Positions 19,027 to 28,239 of a DNA stretch of 64,000 bases are shown here, piece by piece (position 1 is the first letter of the stretch; every line of letters begins with the position of its first letter). The notes under the pieces are model-generated. The model worked only from the letters and a program-made list of their open reading frames with translations, made no database searches and was not told the origin of the DNA. The position numbers and the translations under genes were made by a program. The stretch is from Burkholderia savannae (GTDB lineage: Bacteria > Pseudomonadota > Gammaproteobacteria > Burkholderiales > Burkholderiaceae), in NCBI RefSeq assembly GCF_001524445.2, contig NZ_CP013417.1:558001-622000 (forward strand), written 5' to 3'.

Positions 19027-19563
19027 ATGGAAAACACGCAAGAGAACCCGACTGACCAAACGACTGAAGAAACCGGTCGCGAGGCGCAGGCCGCGGAAAA
19101 CGCGGCGCCGGCTGCCGAAGCCGCGCTCGCCGAGGCTCAAGCCAAGATCGCCGAGTTGCAGGAAAGCTTCCTGCGCGCGAAGGCGGAAACCGAAAACGTG
19201 CGCCGCCGCGCGCAGGATGACGTCGCGAAGGCGCACAAGTTCGCGATCGAGGGCTTCGCCGAAAACCTGCTGCCCGTGCTCGACAGCCTCGAGGCGGCGC
19301 TCGGCGATACGTCCGGCGATCTCGCGAAGGTCCGCGAAGGCGTCGAGCTGACGCTGCGCCAACTGGCGAGCGCGCTCGAGAAGGGCCGCGTCGCGGCGCT
19401 CAATCCGGTCGGCGAGAAGTTCGATCCGCATCTGCACCAGGCGATTTCGATGGTGCCGGCCGACCAGGAGCCGAACACGGTCGTCGCCGTGCTGCAAAAG
19501 GGGTACACGATCGCCGACCGCGTGCTGCGTCCGGCGCTCGTGACGGTCGCGCAGTCGAAGTAA
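19027..19563 (+). CDS. grpE: Nucleotide exchange factor GrpE
   Basis: A 178-residue GrpE, the ADP/ATP exchange factor and thermosensor of DnaK. The N-terminus is an acidic, Ala/Gln-rich disordered tail followed by the long helix ([20 protein letters not shown]). The C-terminal beta domain contains [11 protein letters not shown] and [20 protein letters not shown] sigma-32 promoter precedes it. It is the first gene of the grpE-(trx)-dnaK-dnaJ block. Confidence 0.96.
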   Translation: MENTQENPTDQTTEETGREAQAAENAAPAAEAALAEAQAKIAELQESFLRAKAETENVRRRAQDDVAKAHKFAIEGFAENLLPVLDSLEAALGDTSGDLAKVREGVELTLRQLASALEKGRVAALNPVGEKFDPHLHQAISMVPADQEPNTVVAVLQKGYTIADRVLRPALVTVAQSK

Positions 19564-19572
19564 GCGGCGGCG

Positions 19573-20006
19573 ATGGCGGGCACGGGCGTCGACGCGGCGG
19601 CGTTCGCGGCGTTCGACATGCGGGCGCTGGATGCCGCGAATTTCGACGCCGGGCTCGCGAGCGCGGGCGATGCGCTCGCCGCCGTGTCCTTCTGGGGCGC
19701 CCCCAAGGGGGCTTGGCTCGCGGCGCCGACTGCTTCAACTGCGAAATCGCGAAGAAGGCGATGCTCGCGAACCCTGACGCGATCCGCGCGCTCGGCCTCG
19801 AATGGTTCCATGGCGACGCCTACGAACATCGCGCGCTCGCGCGGCGCTTCGCGCTGCACGGCGTGCCGACCTGGTTGTTCTTTCGGCGCGTCAGGAAGCT
19901 CGGCCGGGCGACCAGCCGGCACGGGCTCGCGCAGTTCGAGGCGGCCGTCGCCGCGGCCCGCGCGAAGGCTGACGCCGCGGGCGAAGCCGGGCGTCCCGCC
20001 GATTGA
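19573..20006 (+). pseudogene. Thioredoxin-like gene split by a 26-base insertion (frameshift)
   Basis: Two adjacent frames together spell one thioredoxin-fold protein of about 137 residues. Bases 19573-19701 encode an N-terminal part ending in AAVSFWG. The next frame, read from about 19722 to 20006, continues GADCFNCEIAKKAML with a CxxC active site, then HGVPTWLFF with the cis-Pro loop. Between them are 26 extra bases (19702-19727), bounded by two GGCGCC copies, that shift the frame. Removing the 26 bases restores SFWGADCFNC exactly. A TTG at 19713 could start a 97-residue product that keeps the CxxC but loses the first strand. It sits between grpE and dnaK, so a redox-chaperone role is plausible for intact homologues. 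Confidence 0.75.
19702..19727. repeat. 26-base insert with palindromic core and GGCGCC duplication
   Basis: The core GCCCCC-AA-GGGGGC (19700-19713) is a hairpin. GGCGCC occurs at 19696-19701 and again at 19722-19727, so the insert looks like a short element plus a 6-base duplication. It breaks the thioredoxin-like gene. Confidence 0.6.
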
Positions 20007-20037
20007 AAAAATTTAATGGCCGCATCGTCTTCGGGGT

Positions 20038-20065
20038 CTTGAAAACGGCGCGGCCGCACTTATTT
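20038..20065 (+). promoter_or_regulatory. Probable sigma-32 promoter of dnaK
   Basis: CTTGAAA at 20038-20044 matches the heat-shock -35. ACTTATTT at 20058-20065, after 13 bases, is a partial match to CCCCATTT. The dnaK ATG is 83 bases further on. The -35 is convincing and the -10 is weak. Confidence 0.5.
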
Positions 20066-20148
20066 CGAGTGCAGAGTCGAATTTGGCGCGGCGCGGCGGA
20101 TGCAACCCGGCGCGACGCAGCGAACGGAATTTCTGGAGATTAGGAAAA

Positions 20149-22098
20149 ATGGGAAAGATCATCGGTATTGACCTCGGCACCACGAACTCGTGCGTCGCCG
20201 TGATGGAAGGCAATCAGGTCAAGGTCATCGAGAACTCGGAAGGCGCGCGCACGACGCCGTCGATCATCGCCTACATGGACGACAACGAGGTCCTCGTCGG
20301 CGCGCCCGCCAAGCGTCAATCGGTGACGAACCCGAAAAACACGCTCTTCGCGGTCAAGCGCCTGATCGGCCGCCGCTTCGAGGAAAAGGAAGTGCAGAAG
20401 GACATCGGCCTGATGCCCTACAAGATCACCAAGGCGGACAACGGCGACGCGTGGGTGGAAGCGCACGACCAGAAGCTCGCGCCGCCGCAGGTATCGGCCG
20501 AAGTGCTGCGCAAGATGAAGAAAACCGCTGAGGATTACCTCGGCGAGCCGGTCACGGAAGCCGTGATCACGGTGCCGGCGTACTTCAACGACAGCCAGCG
20601 TCAGGCGACGAAGGACGCAGGCCGCATCGCCGGCCTCGAAGTCAAGCGGATCATCAACGAGCCGACGGCCGCGGCGCTCGCGTTCGGCCTCGACAAGGCC
20701 GAGAAGGGCGACCGCAAGATCGCGGTGTATGACCTCGGCGGCGGCACGTTCGACGTGTCGATCATCGAGATCGCGGACGTCGACGGCGAAATGCAGTTCG
20801 AAGTGCTGTCGACCAACGGCGACACGTTCCTCGGCGGCGAGGACTTCGACCAGCGCATCATCGACTACATCATCGGCGAGTTCAAGAAGGAGCAGGGCGT
20901 CGACCTGTCGAAGGACGTGCTCGCGCTGCAGCGCCTGAAGGAAGCCGCCGAAAAGGCGAAGATCGAGCTGTCGTCGGGCCAGCAGACCGAAATCAACCTG
21001 CCGTACATCACGGCCGACGCGTCGGGCCCGAAGCACCTGAACCTGAAGGTCACGCGCGCGAAGCTCGAGGCGCTCGTCGAGGAACTGGTCGAGCGCACGA
21101 TCGAGCCGTGCCGGATCGCGATCAAGGACGCGGGCGTCAAGGTGTCGGACATCGACGACGTGATTCTCGTCGGCGGCCAGACCCGCATGCCGAAGGTCAT
21201 GGAGAAGGTGAAGGAGTTCTTCGGCAAGGACCCGCGCCGCGACGTGAACCCGGACGAAGCCGTTGCCGTCGGCGCGGCGATCCAGGGCCAGGTGCTGTCG
21301 GGTGACCGCAAGGACGTGCTGCTGCTCGACGTGACCCCGCTGTCGCTCGGCATCGAGACGTTGGGCGGCGTGATGACGAAGATGATCAACAAGAACACGA
21401 CGATCCCGACGAAGCACGCGCAGGTGTATTCGACGGCGGACGACAACCAGGGCGCCGTGACGATCAAGGTGTTCCAGGGCGAGCGCGAGATGGCGGCGGG
21501 CAACAAGCTGCTCGGCGAGTTCAACCTCGAGGGCATCCCGCCCGCGCCGCGCGGCGTGCCGCAGATCGAAGTGACCTTCGACATCGACGCGAACGGCATC
21601 CTGCACGTCGGTGCGAAGGACAAGGCGACCGGCAAGGAGAACAAGATCACGATCAAGGCGAACTCGGGCCTGTCCGAAGCCGAGATCGAGAAGATGGTGA
21701 AGGACGCGGAAGCGAACGCGGCGGAAGACCACAAGCTGCGTGAGCTCGCCGAATCCCGCAACCAGGGCGACGCGCTCGTGCACAGCACGAAGAAGGCGCT
21801 CACCGAGTACGGCGACAAGCTGGAGGCGGGCGAGAAGGAGAAGATCGAAGCGGCGCTCAAGGAGCTCGAGGACGTGCTGAAGAGCGCGTCGAGCGACAAG
21901 GCGGCGATCGATGCGAAGATCGAAGCGGTCGCGACGGCGTCGCAGAAGCTCGGCGAGAAGATGTACGCCGACATGCAGGCGCAGCAGGCCGGCGCGGCGG
22001 GCGCTGCCGGCGCGGCAGCCGAAGGTGCGGCGCAGGGCGGCGCGCAGGCGGCCGACGACGTCGTCGACGCCGACTTCAAGGAAGTGAAGAAGGACTGA
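20149..22098 (+). CDS. dnaK: Chaperone protein DnaK (Hsp70)
   Basis: A 649-residue Hsp70. The start is the ATG at 20149 ([20 protein letters not shown]), with GGAG and AGG upstream. ATPase-domain signatures [16 protein letters not shown] (here [17 protein letters not shown]) and [12 protein letters not shown] are intact. The substrate domain follows after [17 protein letters not shown]. The C-terminal lid ends in an Ala/Gly/Gln tail and the acidic [12 protein letters not shown]. It is followed by a perfect 16-base-pair hairpin and then dnaJ. Confidence 0.97.
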   Translation: MGKIIGIDLGTTNSCVAVMEGNQVKVIENSEGARTTPSIIAYMDDNEVLVGAPAKRQSVTNPKNTLFAVKRLIGRRFEEKEVQKDIGLMPYKITKADNGDAWVEAHDQKLAPPQVSAEVLRKMKKTAEDYLGEPVTEAVITVPAYFNDSQRQATKDAGRIAGLEVKRIINEPTAAALAFGLDKAEKGDRKIAVYDLGGGTFDVSIIEIADVDGEMQFEVLSTNGDTFLGGEDFDQRIIDYIIGEFKKEQGVDLSKDVLALQRLKEAAEKAKIELSSGQQTEINLPYITADASGPKHLNLKVTRAKLEALVEELVERTIEPCRIAIKDAGVKVSDIDDVILVGGQTRMPKVMEKVKEFFGKDPRRDVNPDEAVAVGAAIQGQVLSGDRKDVLLLDVTPLSLGIETLGGVMTKMINKNTTIPTKHAQVYSTADDNQGAVTIKVFQGEREMAAGNKLLGEFNLEGIPPAPRGVPQIEVTFDIDANGILHVGAKDKATGKENKITIKANSGLSEAEIEKMVKDAEANAAEDHKLRELAESRNQGDALVHSTKKALTEYGDKLEAGEKEKIEAALKELEDVLKSASSDKAAIDAKIEAVATASQKLGEKMYADMQAQQAGAAGAAGAAAEGAAQGGAQAADDVVDADFKEVKKD

Positions 22099-22114
22099 AG
22101 CCGGGTCGAGGTTC

Positions 22115-22153
22115 GGCCGCGCCGGGCGCCCACGCGAGGCGCCCGGCGCGGCC
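22115..22153 (+). terminator. Strong GC hairpin after dnaK
   Basis: A 16-base perfect stem (22115-22130 with 22138-22153) and a 7-base loop start 17 bases after the dnaK stop. Only two T residues follow, so it may be a partial terminator or an RNA-stabilising structure. Confidence 0.7.
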
Positions 22154-22243
22154 TTCCCGGGTCCGTTGCTTCACTGCCGAATTGGCGGATCATACTTGCG
22201 CCTGGCGGGCCTCGCGGCTCTCCGGGCACATTTGTTTTATGGC

Positions 22244-22289
22244 GAGCGCCGCGCCGGCCGGCTTCTGCGGGCCGGCCGGCGCGGCGCTC
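22244..22289 (+). other. Second GC hairpin in the dnaK-dnaJ spacer
   Basis: An 18-base perfect stem (22244-22261 with 22272-22289) encloses a 10-base loop, and no T-run follows. It lies 73 bases before the dnaJ ATG. With the hairpin at 22115-22153 it fills most of the 263-base spacer. Confidence 0.75.
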
Positions 22290-22361
22290 AACCAGTCGCA
22301 AGACTTTACTGGAAGCGAGAGGAGCCGTTGCGCGCGCTTCGCGCGGCGGCATTGAAACGAT

Positions 22362-23492
22362 ATGGCGAAACGGGATTACTACGAGGTTCTGGGCGTCGCG
22401 AAGAACGCGAGCGACGACGAAATCAAGAAGGCATATCGCAAGCTCGCGATGAAGTACCACCCTGACCGCAATCCGGACAGCAAGGACGCGGAAGAGCATT
22501 TCAAGGAAGCGAAGGAAGCCTATGAAATGCTGTCGGACGGCCAGAAGCGGGCGGCGTACGACCAGTACGGCCACGCGGGCGTCGACCCGAACGTGGGGGC
22601 GGCCGGCGCGCAAGGCTTCGGCGGTTTCGCCGATGCGTTCGGCGACATCTTCGGCGACATCTTCGGCCAGGCGGCGGGCGGCGGCCGCGCGCGCGGCGGC
22701 CCGCAGGTGTATCGCGGCGCGGACCTGCGCTACAGCATGGAAATCACGCTCGAGCAGGCGGCGCACGGCTACGACACGCAGATCCGCGTGCCGAGCTGGG
22801 CGTCGTGCGGCGTTTGCCACGGCTCGGGCGCGAAGCCGGGCACGAAGCCGGAAACCTGCCCGACCTGTCACGGCCAGGGCACGGTGCGGATGTCGCAGGG
22901 CTTCTTCAGCATCCAGCAGACCTGTCCGAAGTGCCACGGCACCGGCACCTACATCCCGGAGCCATGCGTGCATTGCCACGGCTCGGGCAAGGTGAAGGAA
23001 ACCAAGACGCTCGAGGTGAAGATTCCGGCGGGCATCGACGACGGCATGCGTATCCGCTCGGCGGGCAACGGCGAGCCGGGCATCAACGGCGGGCCGTCCG
23101 GCGATCTGTACGTCGAGATCCACATCAAGCCGCACTCGGTGTTCGAGCGAGACGGCGACGATCTGCACTGCCAGATGCCGATTCCGTTCACGACGGCGGC
23201 GCTGGGCGGCGAGATCGAAGTGCCGACGCTCGCCGGCCGCGCGTCGTTTACGGTGCCGGAAGGCACGCAGTCGGGCAAGACGTTCCGTCTGCGCGGCAAG
23301 GGCATCAAGGGGCTGCGCTCCAGCATCGCGGGCGATCTGTACGTGCACGTGCAGGTCGAGACGCCCGTGAAGCTCACCGAGCAGCAGCGCGATTTGCTCA
23401 AGCAGTTCGAGAAGTCGCTCGCGGAAGGCGGCCCGCGTCATAGCCCGCAGAGCAAGAGCTGGTTCGACCGGGTGAAGAGCTTCTTCGAGTGA
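22362..23492 (+). CDS. dnaJ: Chaperone protein DnaJ (Hsp40)
   Basis: A 376-residue type I DnaJ. The J-domain with the HPD motif ([20 protein letters not shown]) is at the N-terminus, followed by the Gly/Phe linker ([18 protein letters not shown]). The zinc domain has four CxxCxGxG-type repeats ([40 protein letters not shown]), and then the C-terminal substrate domains. It stimulates the DnaK ATPase and delivers substrates. It belongs to the grpE-dnaK-dnaJ block but is separated from dnaK by two strong hairpins. Confidence 0.97.
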   Translation: MAKRDYYEVLGVAKNASDDEIKKAYRKLAMKYHPDRNPDSKDAEEHFKEAKEAYEMLSDGQKRAAYDQYGHAGVDPNVGAAGAQGFGGFADAFGDIFGDIFGQAAGGGRARGGPQVYRGADLRYSMEITLEQAAHGYDTQIRVPSWASCGVCHGSGAKPGTKPETCPTCHGQGTVRMSQGFFSIQQTCPKCHGTGTYIPEPCVHCHGSGKVKETKTLEVKIPAGIDDGMRIRSAGNGEPGINGGPSGDLYVEIHIKPHSVFERDGDDLHCQMPIPFTTAALGGEIEVPTLAGRASFTVPEGTQSGKTFRLRGKGIKGLRSSIAGDLYVHVQVETPVKLTEQQRDLLKQFEKSLAEGGPRHSPQSKSWFDRVKSFFE

Positions 23493-23523
23493 CGGACGGC
23501 ACGCAGCACGCAGGTGATGCAGG

Positions 23524-25560
23524 ATGACTGACGAAGCGGGCGCGGTGTTCGCGCTCTTCGACGATTGCGACTCGACCGCGGCAGCGCGGTCGAGTCGTTT
23601 GTATTTGGGGTTCTCGCACGAGCGCGTCTGCGCCGATCCGGCCGAGCTCGACGCGGTGTGCGCGGCCGTCGCCGACGATGCGCGGCGCGGGCTGCACGCG
23701 GCCGTGCTCGGCGATTACGAATTCGGGCGCGACCTGCAGCTCGGAACGCGCGGCGGCGGCGTGCTGCGTTTTCTGCTGTTTTCCGAATGCGCGAAGCTGT
23801 CGCGCGACGAAGTCGACGCGTGGCTCGCTTCGCGCGACGGCGGCTTGGCCGAGCCGTCGGCGGCGGGCGTCGCGCACGTGACGAAGAGCGTCGCGCGCGA
23901 CGCGTTCGACGCGGCGATCGCCGCCGTGCACGACGCGCTGCGCGCGGGCGACTCGTATCAGATCAACTACACGTACCGGCTGCGCTTCGAGGCGTTCGGC
24001 GCGCCGCTCGCACTGTATCGCCGCCTGCGCGCGCGCCAGCCGGTGCGCTACGGCGCGCTCGTCGCGCTGCCGGGCGGTGCGTGGGTCGTGTCGTGCTCGC
24101 CGGAGCTGTTCGTCGAGAAGTCGGGCGCGCTCCTGCGCGCGCGGCCGATGAAGGGCACCGCGCCGCGCTCGGACGATCCGCGCGAGGATGCGGCAGCGGC
24201 CGTGTTTCTTGCGAACGACGCGAAAAACCGCGCCGAGAACGTCATGATCGTCGATCTGCTGCGCAACGATCTCGCGCGGATCGCGCGCACGGGATCGGTG
24301 ACGGTGCCGGCGCTCTTCTCGGTCGAGCCGTATGCATCGGTGTGGCAGATGACGTCGACGGTCGAAGCCGGCATCGTCGGCGGCGCGACGTTCGCCGACG
24401 TGCTGCGCGCGCTTTTCCCGTGCGGCTCGATCACGGGGGCGCCGAAGCACAAGACGATGCAGCTGATCGACGCGATCGAGACGACGCCGCGCGGGCTCTA
24501 TACGGGCGCGATCGGTTGGCTCGATGCGCCGCCGGACGACGGCGGGCGCGAAATTGCCGGAAAGGGCGGTGCGGCCGACGTTCCTTCGGCGCGCGCGCCG
24601 AAGGATGGCGGCCACGGATCGACGCATAACGAACCGCGTGCGGAAACCGCCGCGAAAAACCGAGAGGCGCATGCGTCGAGCGAACCCCGCTCGTGCGCCG
24701 CGACGCATGCGTGCGGCGACTTCTGCCTGTCGGTCGCGATCCGCACGCTGACGCTCGCCGCGCCGGCGGCCGACGGCGCGCGGTGCGGCACGATGGGCGT
24801 CGGCGCGGGCATCGTGCTCGACAGCGTCGCCGCCGACGAATATGCGGAGTGCGAATTGAAAGCGCGATTCCTGACCGATGCCGATCCCGGCCTTCAGCTG
24901 TTCGAGACGATGCACGCGACGCGCGAGGCCGGCGTGCGCCATCTCGAGCGCCATCTCGCGCGGCTGCGTTCGAGCGCCGACGCGCTCGGCTTCGTGTTCG
25001 ACGAAGCGCAGGCGAAGCGGCGCATCGACGCGCGCTGTGCGCAGCTCGCCGATGGCGAGCACCGCGTTCGCGTCGCGCTCGCGAAGGACGGCGCGCTCGA
25101 TGTCGCGGCCGCGCCGCTTGCGCCGCTCGCGGGCGACGCGGTCGACGTGCTGCTCGCCCCCGAGCACGGCTTCGCGCCGATGCGCTCGGGCGACCTGTTG
25201 CTCGCGCACAAGACGACGCGCCGCTCCGATTACGATCGCGCGTGGAAGGACGCCGAGACGTACGGCGCGTTCGACATGCTGTTCTTCAACGAGCGCGGCG
25301 AGCTGACGGAAGGCGGGCGGGCGAACGTGTTCGTGAAGCTGGACGGGCGCTGGCTCACGCCGCCGCTGGCGTCGGGCGTGCTGCCGGGCGTGATGCGCGG
25401 CGTGCTGCTCGACGATCCGGCGCTGCAGGCGTCCGAGTGCGTGCTCACGCTCGACGACGTGCTGCGCGCCGACGCGCTGATGCTGACGAACGCGCTGCGC
25501 GGCGCGGTGCCTGCGCGGCTCGTGCGAGGCGGCGAGACGGCGGCGGAACGGGGGCGATAG
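23524..25560 (+). CDS. pabB: Fused aminodeoxychorismate synthase component I / aminodeoxychorismate lyase (PabB-PabC)
   Basis: A 678-residue fusion making p-aminobenzoate for folate. Residues 1 to about 430 are PabB (chorismate-binding), with [40 protein letters not shown] and [19 protein letters not shown]. From about 455 the fold-type IV PLP lyase PabC begins ([20 protein letters not shown]), with the PLP lysine in [15 protein letters not shown] and [19 protein letters not shown]. Inside PabB, residues about 338-400 form an extra hydrophilic low-complexity loop. The gene starts 31 bases after dnaJ, so read-through from dnaJ is likely. PabA (the glutaminase) is not in the window. Confidence 0.93.
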   Translation: MTDEAGAVFALFDDCDSTAAARSSRLYLGFSHERVCADPAELDAVCAAVADDARRGLHAAVLGDYEFGRDLQLGTRGGGVLRFLLFSECAKLSRDEVDAWLASRDGGLAEPSAAGVAHVTKSVARDAFDAAIAAVHDALRAGDSYQINYTYRLRFEAFGAPLALYRRLRARQPVRYGALVALPGGAWVVSCSPELFVEKSGALLRARPMKGTAPRSDDPREDAAAAVFLANDAKNRAENVMIVDLLRNDLARIARTGSVTVPALFSVEPYASVWQMTSTVEAGIVGGATFADVLRALFPCGSITGAPKHKTMQLIDAIETTPRGLYTGAIGWLDAPPDDGGREIAGKGGAADVPSARAPKDGGHGSTHNEPRAETAAKNREAHASSEPRSCAATHACGDFCLSVAIRTLTLAAPAADGARCGTMGVGAGIVLDSVAADEYAECELKARFLTDADPGLQLFETMHATREAGVRHLERHLARLRSSADALGFVFDEAQAKRRIDARCAQLADGEHRVRVALAKDGALDVAAAPLAPLAGDAVDVLLAPEHGFAPMRSGDLLLAHKTTRRSDYDRAWKDAETYGAFDMLFFNERGELTEGGRANVFVKLDGRWLTPPLASGVLPGVMRGVLLDDPALQASECVLTLDDVLRADALMLTNALRGAVPARLVRGGETAAERGR

Positions 25561-26118
25561 GCGCGCCGACGGCGGCCGGACACGCGCTCGTTTATGTGGC
25601 CCGGCCCGCGACGACTGCAGTCGGCACGGTCTGGACGGGCGGCGTTGTCGCGGCGACGGGCATGCTCCCGAGCGAGGGCGGCCGCGTCGACGTGCGCCGC
25701 AGGCCGCGGTTGCCGGTTCGCGGTTGCGGCCTGCGAGTTGCATGATGTGGCGATCGCGCGATCGCGGCGACGGTGGCGGCGTGCGCGCAACATCGATATC
25801 GCATCAGGAGCGGCATACGCGTGGAGCGCCCGATCAGCCGCGGTCGGGCGGCGGTCGACGGGCCGCGCGGAGCGCCGCATTGTTTCGGCAGGGCGGCTCG
25901 CACCGGCGCGAGCTCCGAGGCGCGACGCCGTTCGGGCGCGCGCGCCACGAATGCATCGGCTCGTGCACCCGCCCGCTCTCGCATCGCGCCGCGACCAATA
26001 AAAAAGCGGCATCCGCCTGCGTCGGATGCCGCACTTTTTTGACGGTGCGGCGCCCGAACCTCGCTTGCGCCGCGTAAGCGAAGCGCCGCCGTGCGAAACG
26101 ATTCGGACGGCCGCGCCG
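25561..26118. other. Intergenic region between convergent pabB-pabC and panB
   Basis: About 560 bases with no gene I can support. Apart from the terminator at 26000-26039 nothing is recognised. The open frames are Arg/Ala-rich shadows. Confidence 0.6.
26000..26039. terminator. Bidirectional intrinsic terminator before panB 3' end
   Basis: GCGGCATCCG at 26006-26015 pairs with 26023-26032 around a 7-base loop. A run of A lies on the left and a run of T on the right, so it ends the panB-side transcript and could also end the pabB side. Confidence 0.88.
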
Positions 26119-26934
26119 TCAGAACGAATGCTCGGGCCCGGGGAAACCGCCGTCCTTCACCGCGCGCACGTAAGCCTCCACCGCCGCGAAGATGCCCGGC
26201 TGCCCGTGCATGAAATCCTTGACGAAGCGCGGCCGCTTGCCCGGGAAGATGCCGAGCATGTCGTGCAGCACGAGCACCTGGCCCGAGCACTCGACGCCCG
26301 CGCCGATGCCGATCGTCGGAATCGACAGCTCGCGCGTGACTTCGGCCGCGACGAGCGTCGGCACCGCTTCGAGCACGACGAGTTGCGCGCCCGCTTCCTC
26401 GACCGCGCGGGCGTCGCGCAGCAACTGCGCGGCGCCCGCTTCCGTCTTGCCCTGCACCTTGAAGCCGCCGAACGCGTGAACCGACTGCGGCGTGAGCCCG
26501 ACGTGCGCGCACACGGGCACCGACCGCTCGACGAGGAAGCGCACCGTGTCGCCGAGCCATTCGCCGCCTTCGAGCTTGACCATCTGCGCGCCCGCGCGCA
26601 TCAGCTTCACCGCGCTCGCGAACGCGTCGGCGGGCGTGCCGTACGAGCCGAACGGCAGGTCCGCGACGACGAGCGCGCGCGGCTGCACGCGCGCGACGCA
26701 GGCGGTGTGATACGCGATGTCGTCGAGCGTGACGGGCAGCGTCGTCGTCTGGCCTTGCAGCACGTTGCCGAGCGAATCGCCGATCAGCAGCACGTCGACG
26801 TTCGCGCGGTCGAGGAGGGCGGCGAAGCTCGCGTCGTAGCAGGTCAGCATCGCGATCTTCTCGCCGGCTTCACGCATCGCCTGCAGCTTGGGTACCGTCA
26901 CGGCCGGTCGGCTGGATTCCTGGAGGTAGGTCAT
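26119..26934 (-). CDS. panB: 3-methyl-2-oxobutanoate hydroxymethyltransferase (ketopantoate hydroxymethyltransferase)
   Basis: A 271-residue PanB, which adds a hydroxymethyl group from methylene-tetrahydrofolate to ketoisovalerate in pantothenate synthesis. Metal- and substrate-binding segments [33 protein letters not shown] and PTIGIGAG are present. The start is the ATG at 26934 ([10 protein letters not shown]). It is the last gene of the minus-strand hda-panB operon, 62 bases after the deoxynucleoside kinase. The same operon carries the folate gene folK. Confidence 0.95.
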   Translation of the reverse strand: MTYLQESSRPAVTVPKLQAMREAGEKIAMLTCYDASFAALLDRANVDVLLIGDSLGNVLQGQTTTLPVTLDDIAYHTACVARVQPRALVVADLPFGSYGTPADAFASAVKLMRAGAQMVKLEGGEWLGDTVRFLVERSVPVCAHVGLTPQSVHAFGGFKVQGKTEAGAAQLLRDARAVEEAGAQLVVLEAVPTLVAAEVTRELSIPTIGIGAGVECSGQVLVLHDMLGIFPGKRPRFVKDFMHGQPGIFAAVEAYVRAVKDGGFPGPEHSF

Positions 26935-26996
26935 GGGAGGTCCGATTCGATGGTGAAAGAAAGGGCGGCGTCGCGACGGGCGACCGCGCGCGTGCG

Positions 26997-27680
26997 TCAG
27001 CGCGCGCTGCCGCCCTTGACGAAGAATTCCTTGCGGCCGCGCATCGACGCGATGCGGTCGACGAGCAGCGCAAGGTCGTCGGGGGAGTCGAGCGGATTCA
27101 GGTGCTCGGCCGCGACCGTCAGTACGGGCGTACGGTCGTAGTGATAGAAGAATTCGTTGTATGCGTCGCAGAGCGAGCGCAGATAGGCATCGCCGATCTG
27201 CAGCTCCATCGGCTCGCCGCGCTTCTGGATTCGCGCAAACAGCACTTCGGGGCTCGCCTGCAGATAGACGACGAGGTCGGGGGCGGGCGCCGGCGTGTCG
27301 AGGTGCGCGGCGAGCGACCGGTACAGCTGCCATTCGTCGTCGGGCAGCGTGAGCCGCGCGAAGATTTCGTTCTTCTGCGGCATGAAATCCGCAACGATCG
27401 GCGTGTTCGCTTCGTATGTCGCAGCAATCTCGCGCGCCTGGCGCTCGCGCTGCAGCGCGAACGCGAGCTGCGTCGGCAGCGCGTAGCGCGCGGTGTCGCG
27501 ATAGAAGCGTTCGAGAAACGGGTTGTCCTGCGGGCGTTCGAGGAGCGCGCGCATCGACCAGCGTTCGGCGAGCAGCGTCGCGAGCGTCGTCTTGCCGACG
27601 CCGATCGGCCCTTCGATCGCGAGGTAGCGGCACGGCGGCCGCCAGTCGGGGGCAGTGACGGTGAGCGGTGTCGAGTTCAT
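26997..27680 (-). CDS. Deoxynucleoside kinase (dAdo/dGuo kinase-like)
   Basis: A 227-residue P-loop kinase of the deoxynucleoside kinase family. Walker A is at [16 protein letters not shown] near residue 20-35. Also visible are [10 protein letters not shown], the substrate-site region [14 protein letters not shown] and a lid-like [10 protein letters not shown]. It phosphorylates deoxynucleosides for salvage. Whether the substrate is dGuo, dAdo or a pyrimidine cannot be read here. Its ATG at 27680 overlaps the folK stop by four bases (ATGA), so translation is coupled. Confidence 0.86.
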   Translation of the reverse strand: MNSTPLTVTAPDWRPPCRYLAIEGPIGVGKTTLATLLAERWSMRALLERPQDNPFLERFYRDTARYALPTQLAFALQRERQAREIAATYEANTPIVADFMPQKNEIFARLTLPDDEWQLYRSLAAHLDTPAPAPDLVVYLQASPEVLFARIQKRGEPMELQIGDAYLRSLCDAYNEFFYHYDRTPVLTVAAEHLNPLDSPDDLALLVDRIASMRGRKEFFVKGGSAR

Positions 27681-28204
27681 CGGCAGCGGTTTTTTTCGGC
27701 GGCGGCCCGCATGGCCAGGCACTGGCAGGTCTGGACCTTCTCGATGCGCTGGTGCGCGACGTCCGCGAGGAATTCGTCGGCGCGGCCGCGCGCGGGAATC
27801 GCGAGCGCCGGATCGATCTCGACGAGCGGCACGAGCGCGAACGCGCGTTCGGTCAGGCGCGGATGCGGGACGACGAGGTCGGGTTCGGCGATCGTCAGTT
27901 CGCCGTAGAGCAGGATGTCGATGTCGAGCGTGCGCGGCGCGTTCCGGTACGGACGCTCGCGGCCGAAGTGGTGCTCGATCTTCTGGCAAAGCGCGAGGAG
28001 CGCACGCGCGGCGAGCGTCGTGTCGATCTTCACGACGCAGTTGTAGTAATCGCCGCCGTCCGCGTCGACGGGCGCCGTCCGGTACAGGCTCGACTTGCCG
28101 AGCACCGTGATGGTGTGCTGCTGGGCGAGGCAGACCACTGCGTCCTTCAAGGCCTGGCGCGCGTCGCCGAGATTGGCCCCCAGCCCGAGATAAGCAACCG
28201 TCAT
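27677..28204 (-). CDS. folK: 2-amino-4-hydroxy-6-hydroxymethyldihydropteridine pyrophosphokinase
   Basis: A 175-residue FolK (HPPK), which activates the pterin with a pyrophosphate for folate synthesis. It has the N-terminal [10 protein letters not shown], the central SSLYRTAPV, and the family signature [15 protein letters not shown] with the Mg-binding Asp pair. The start is the ATG at 28204. It follows pcnB by 35 bases and overlaps the deoxynucleoside kinase start by four bases. Confidence 0.95.
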   Translation of the reverse strand: MTVAYLGLGANLGDARQALKDAVVCLAQQHTITVLGKSSLYRTAPVDADGGDYYNCVVKIDTTLAARALLALCQKIEHHFGRERPYRNAPRTLDIDILLYGELTIAEPDLVVPHPRLTERAFALVPLVEIDPALAIPARGRADEFLADVAHQRIEKVQTCQCLAMRAAAEKNRCR

Positions 28205-28239
28205 GGCTTTCCTTCCTACGTCGTTCGACGGCGCAAGCG

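Noticed and set aside
20056..20072. CIRCE-like inverted repeat before dnaK (GCACT ... AGTGC)
   Set aside because: The arms are only five bases with a 7-base centre. CIRCE needs TTAGCACTC-N9-GAGTGCTAA, so spacing and arm length do not fit.
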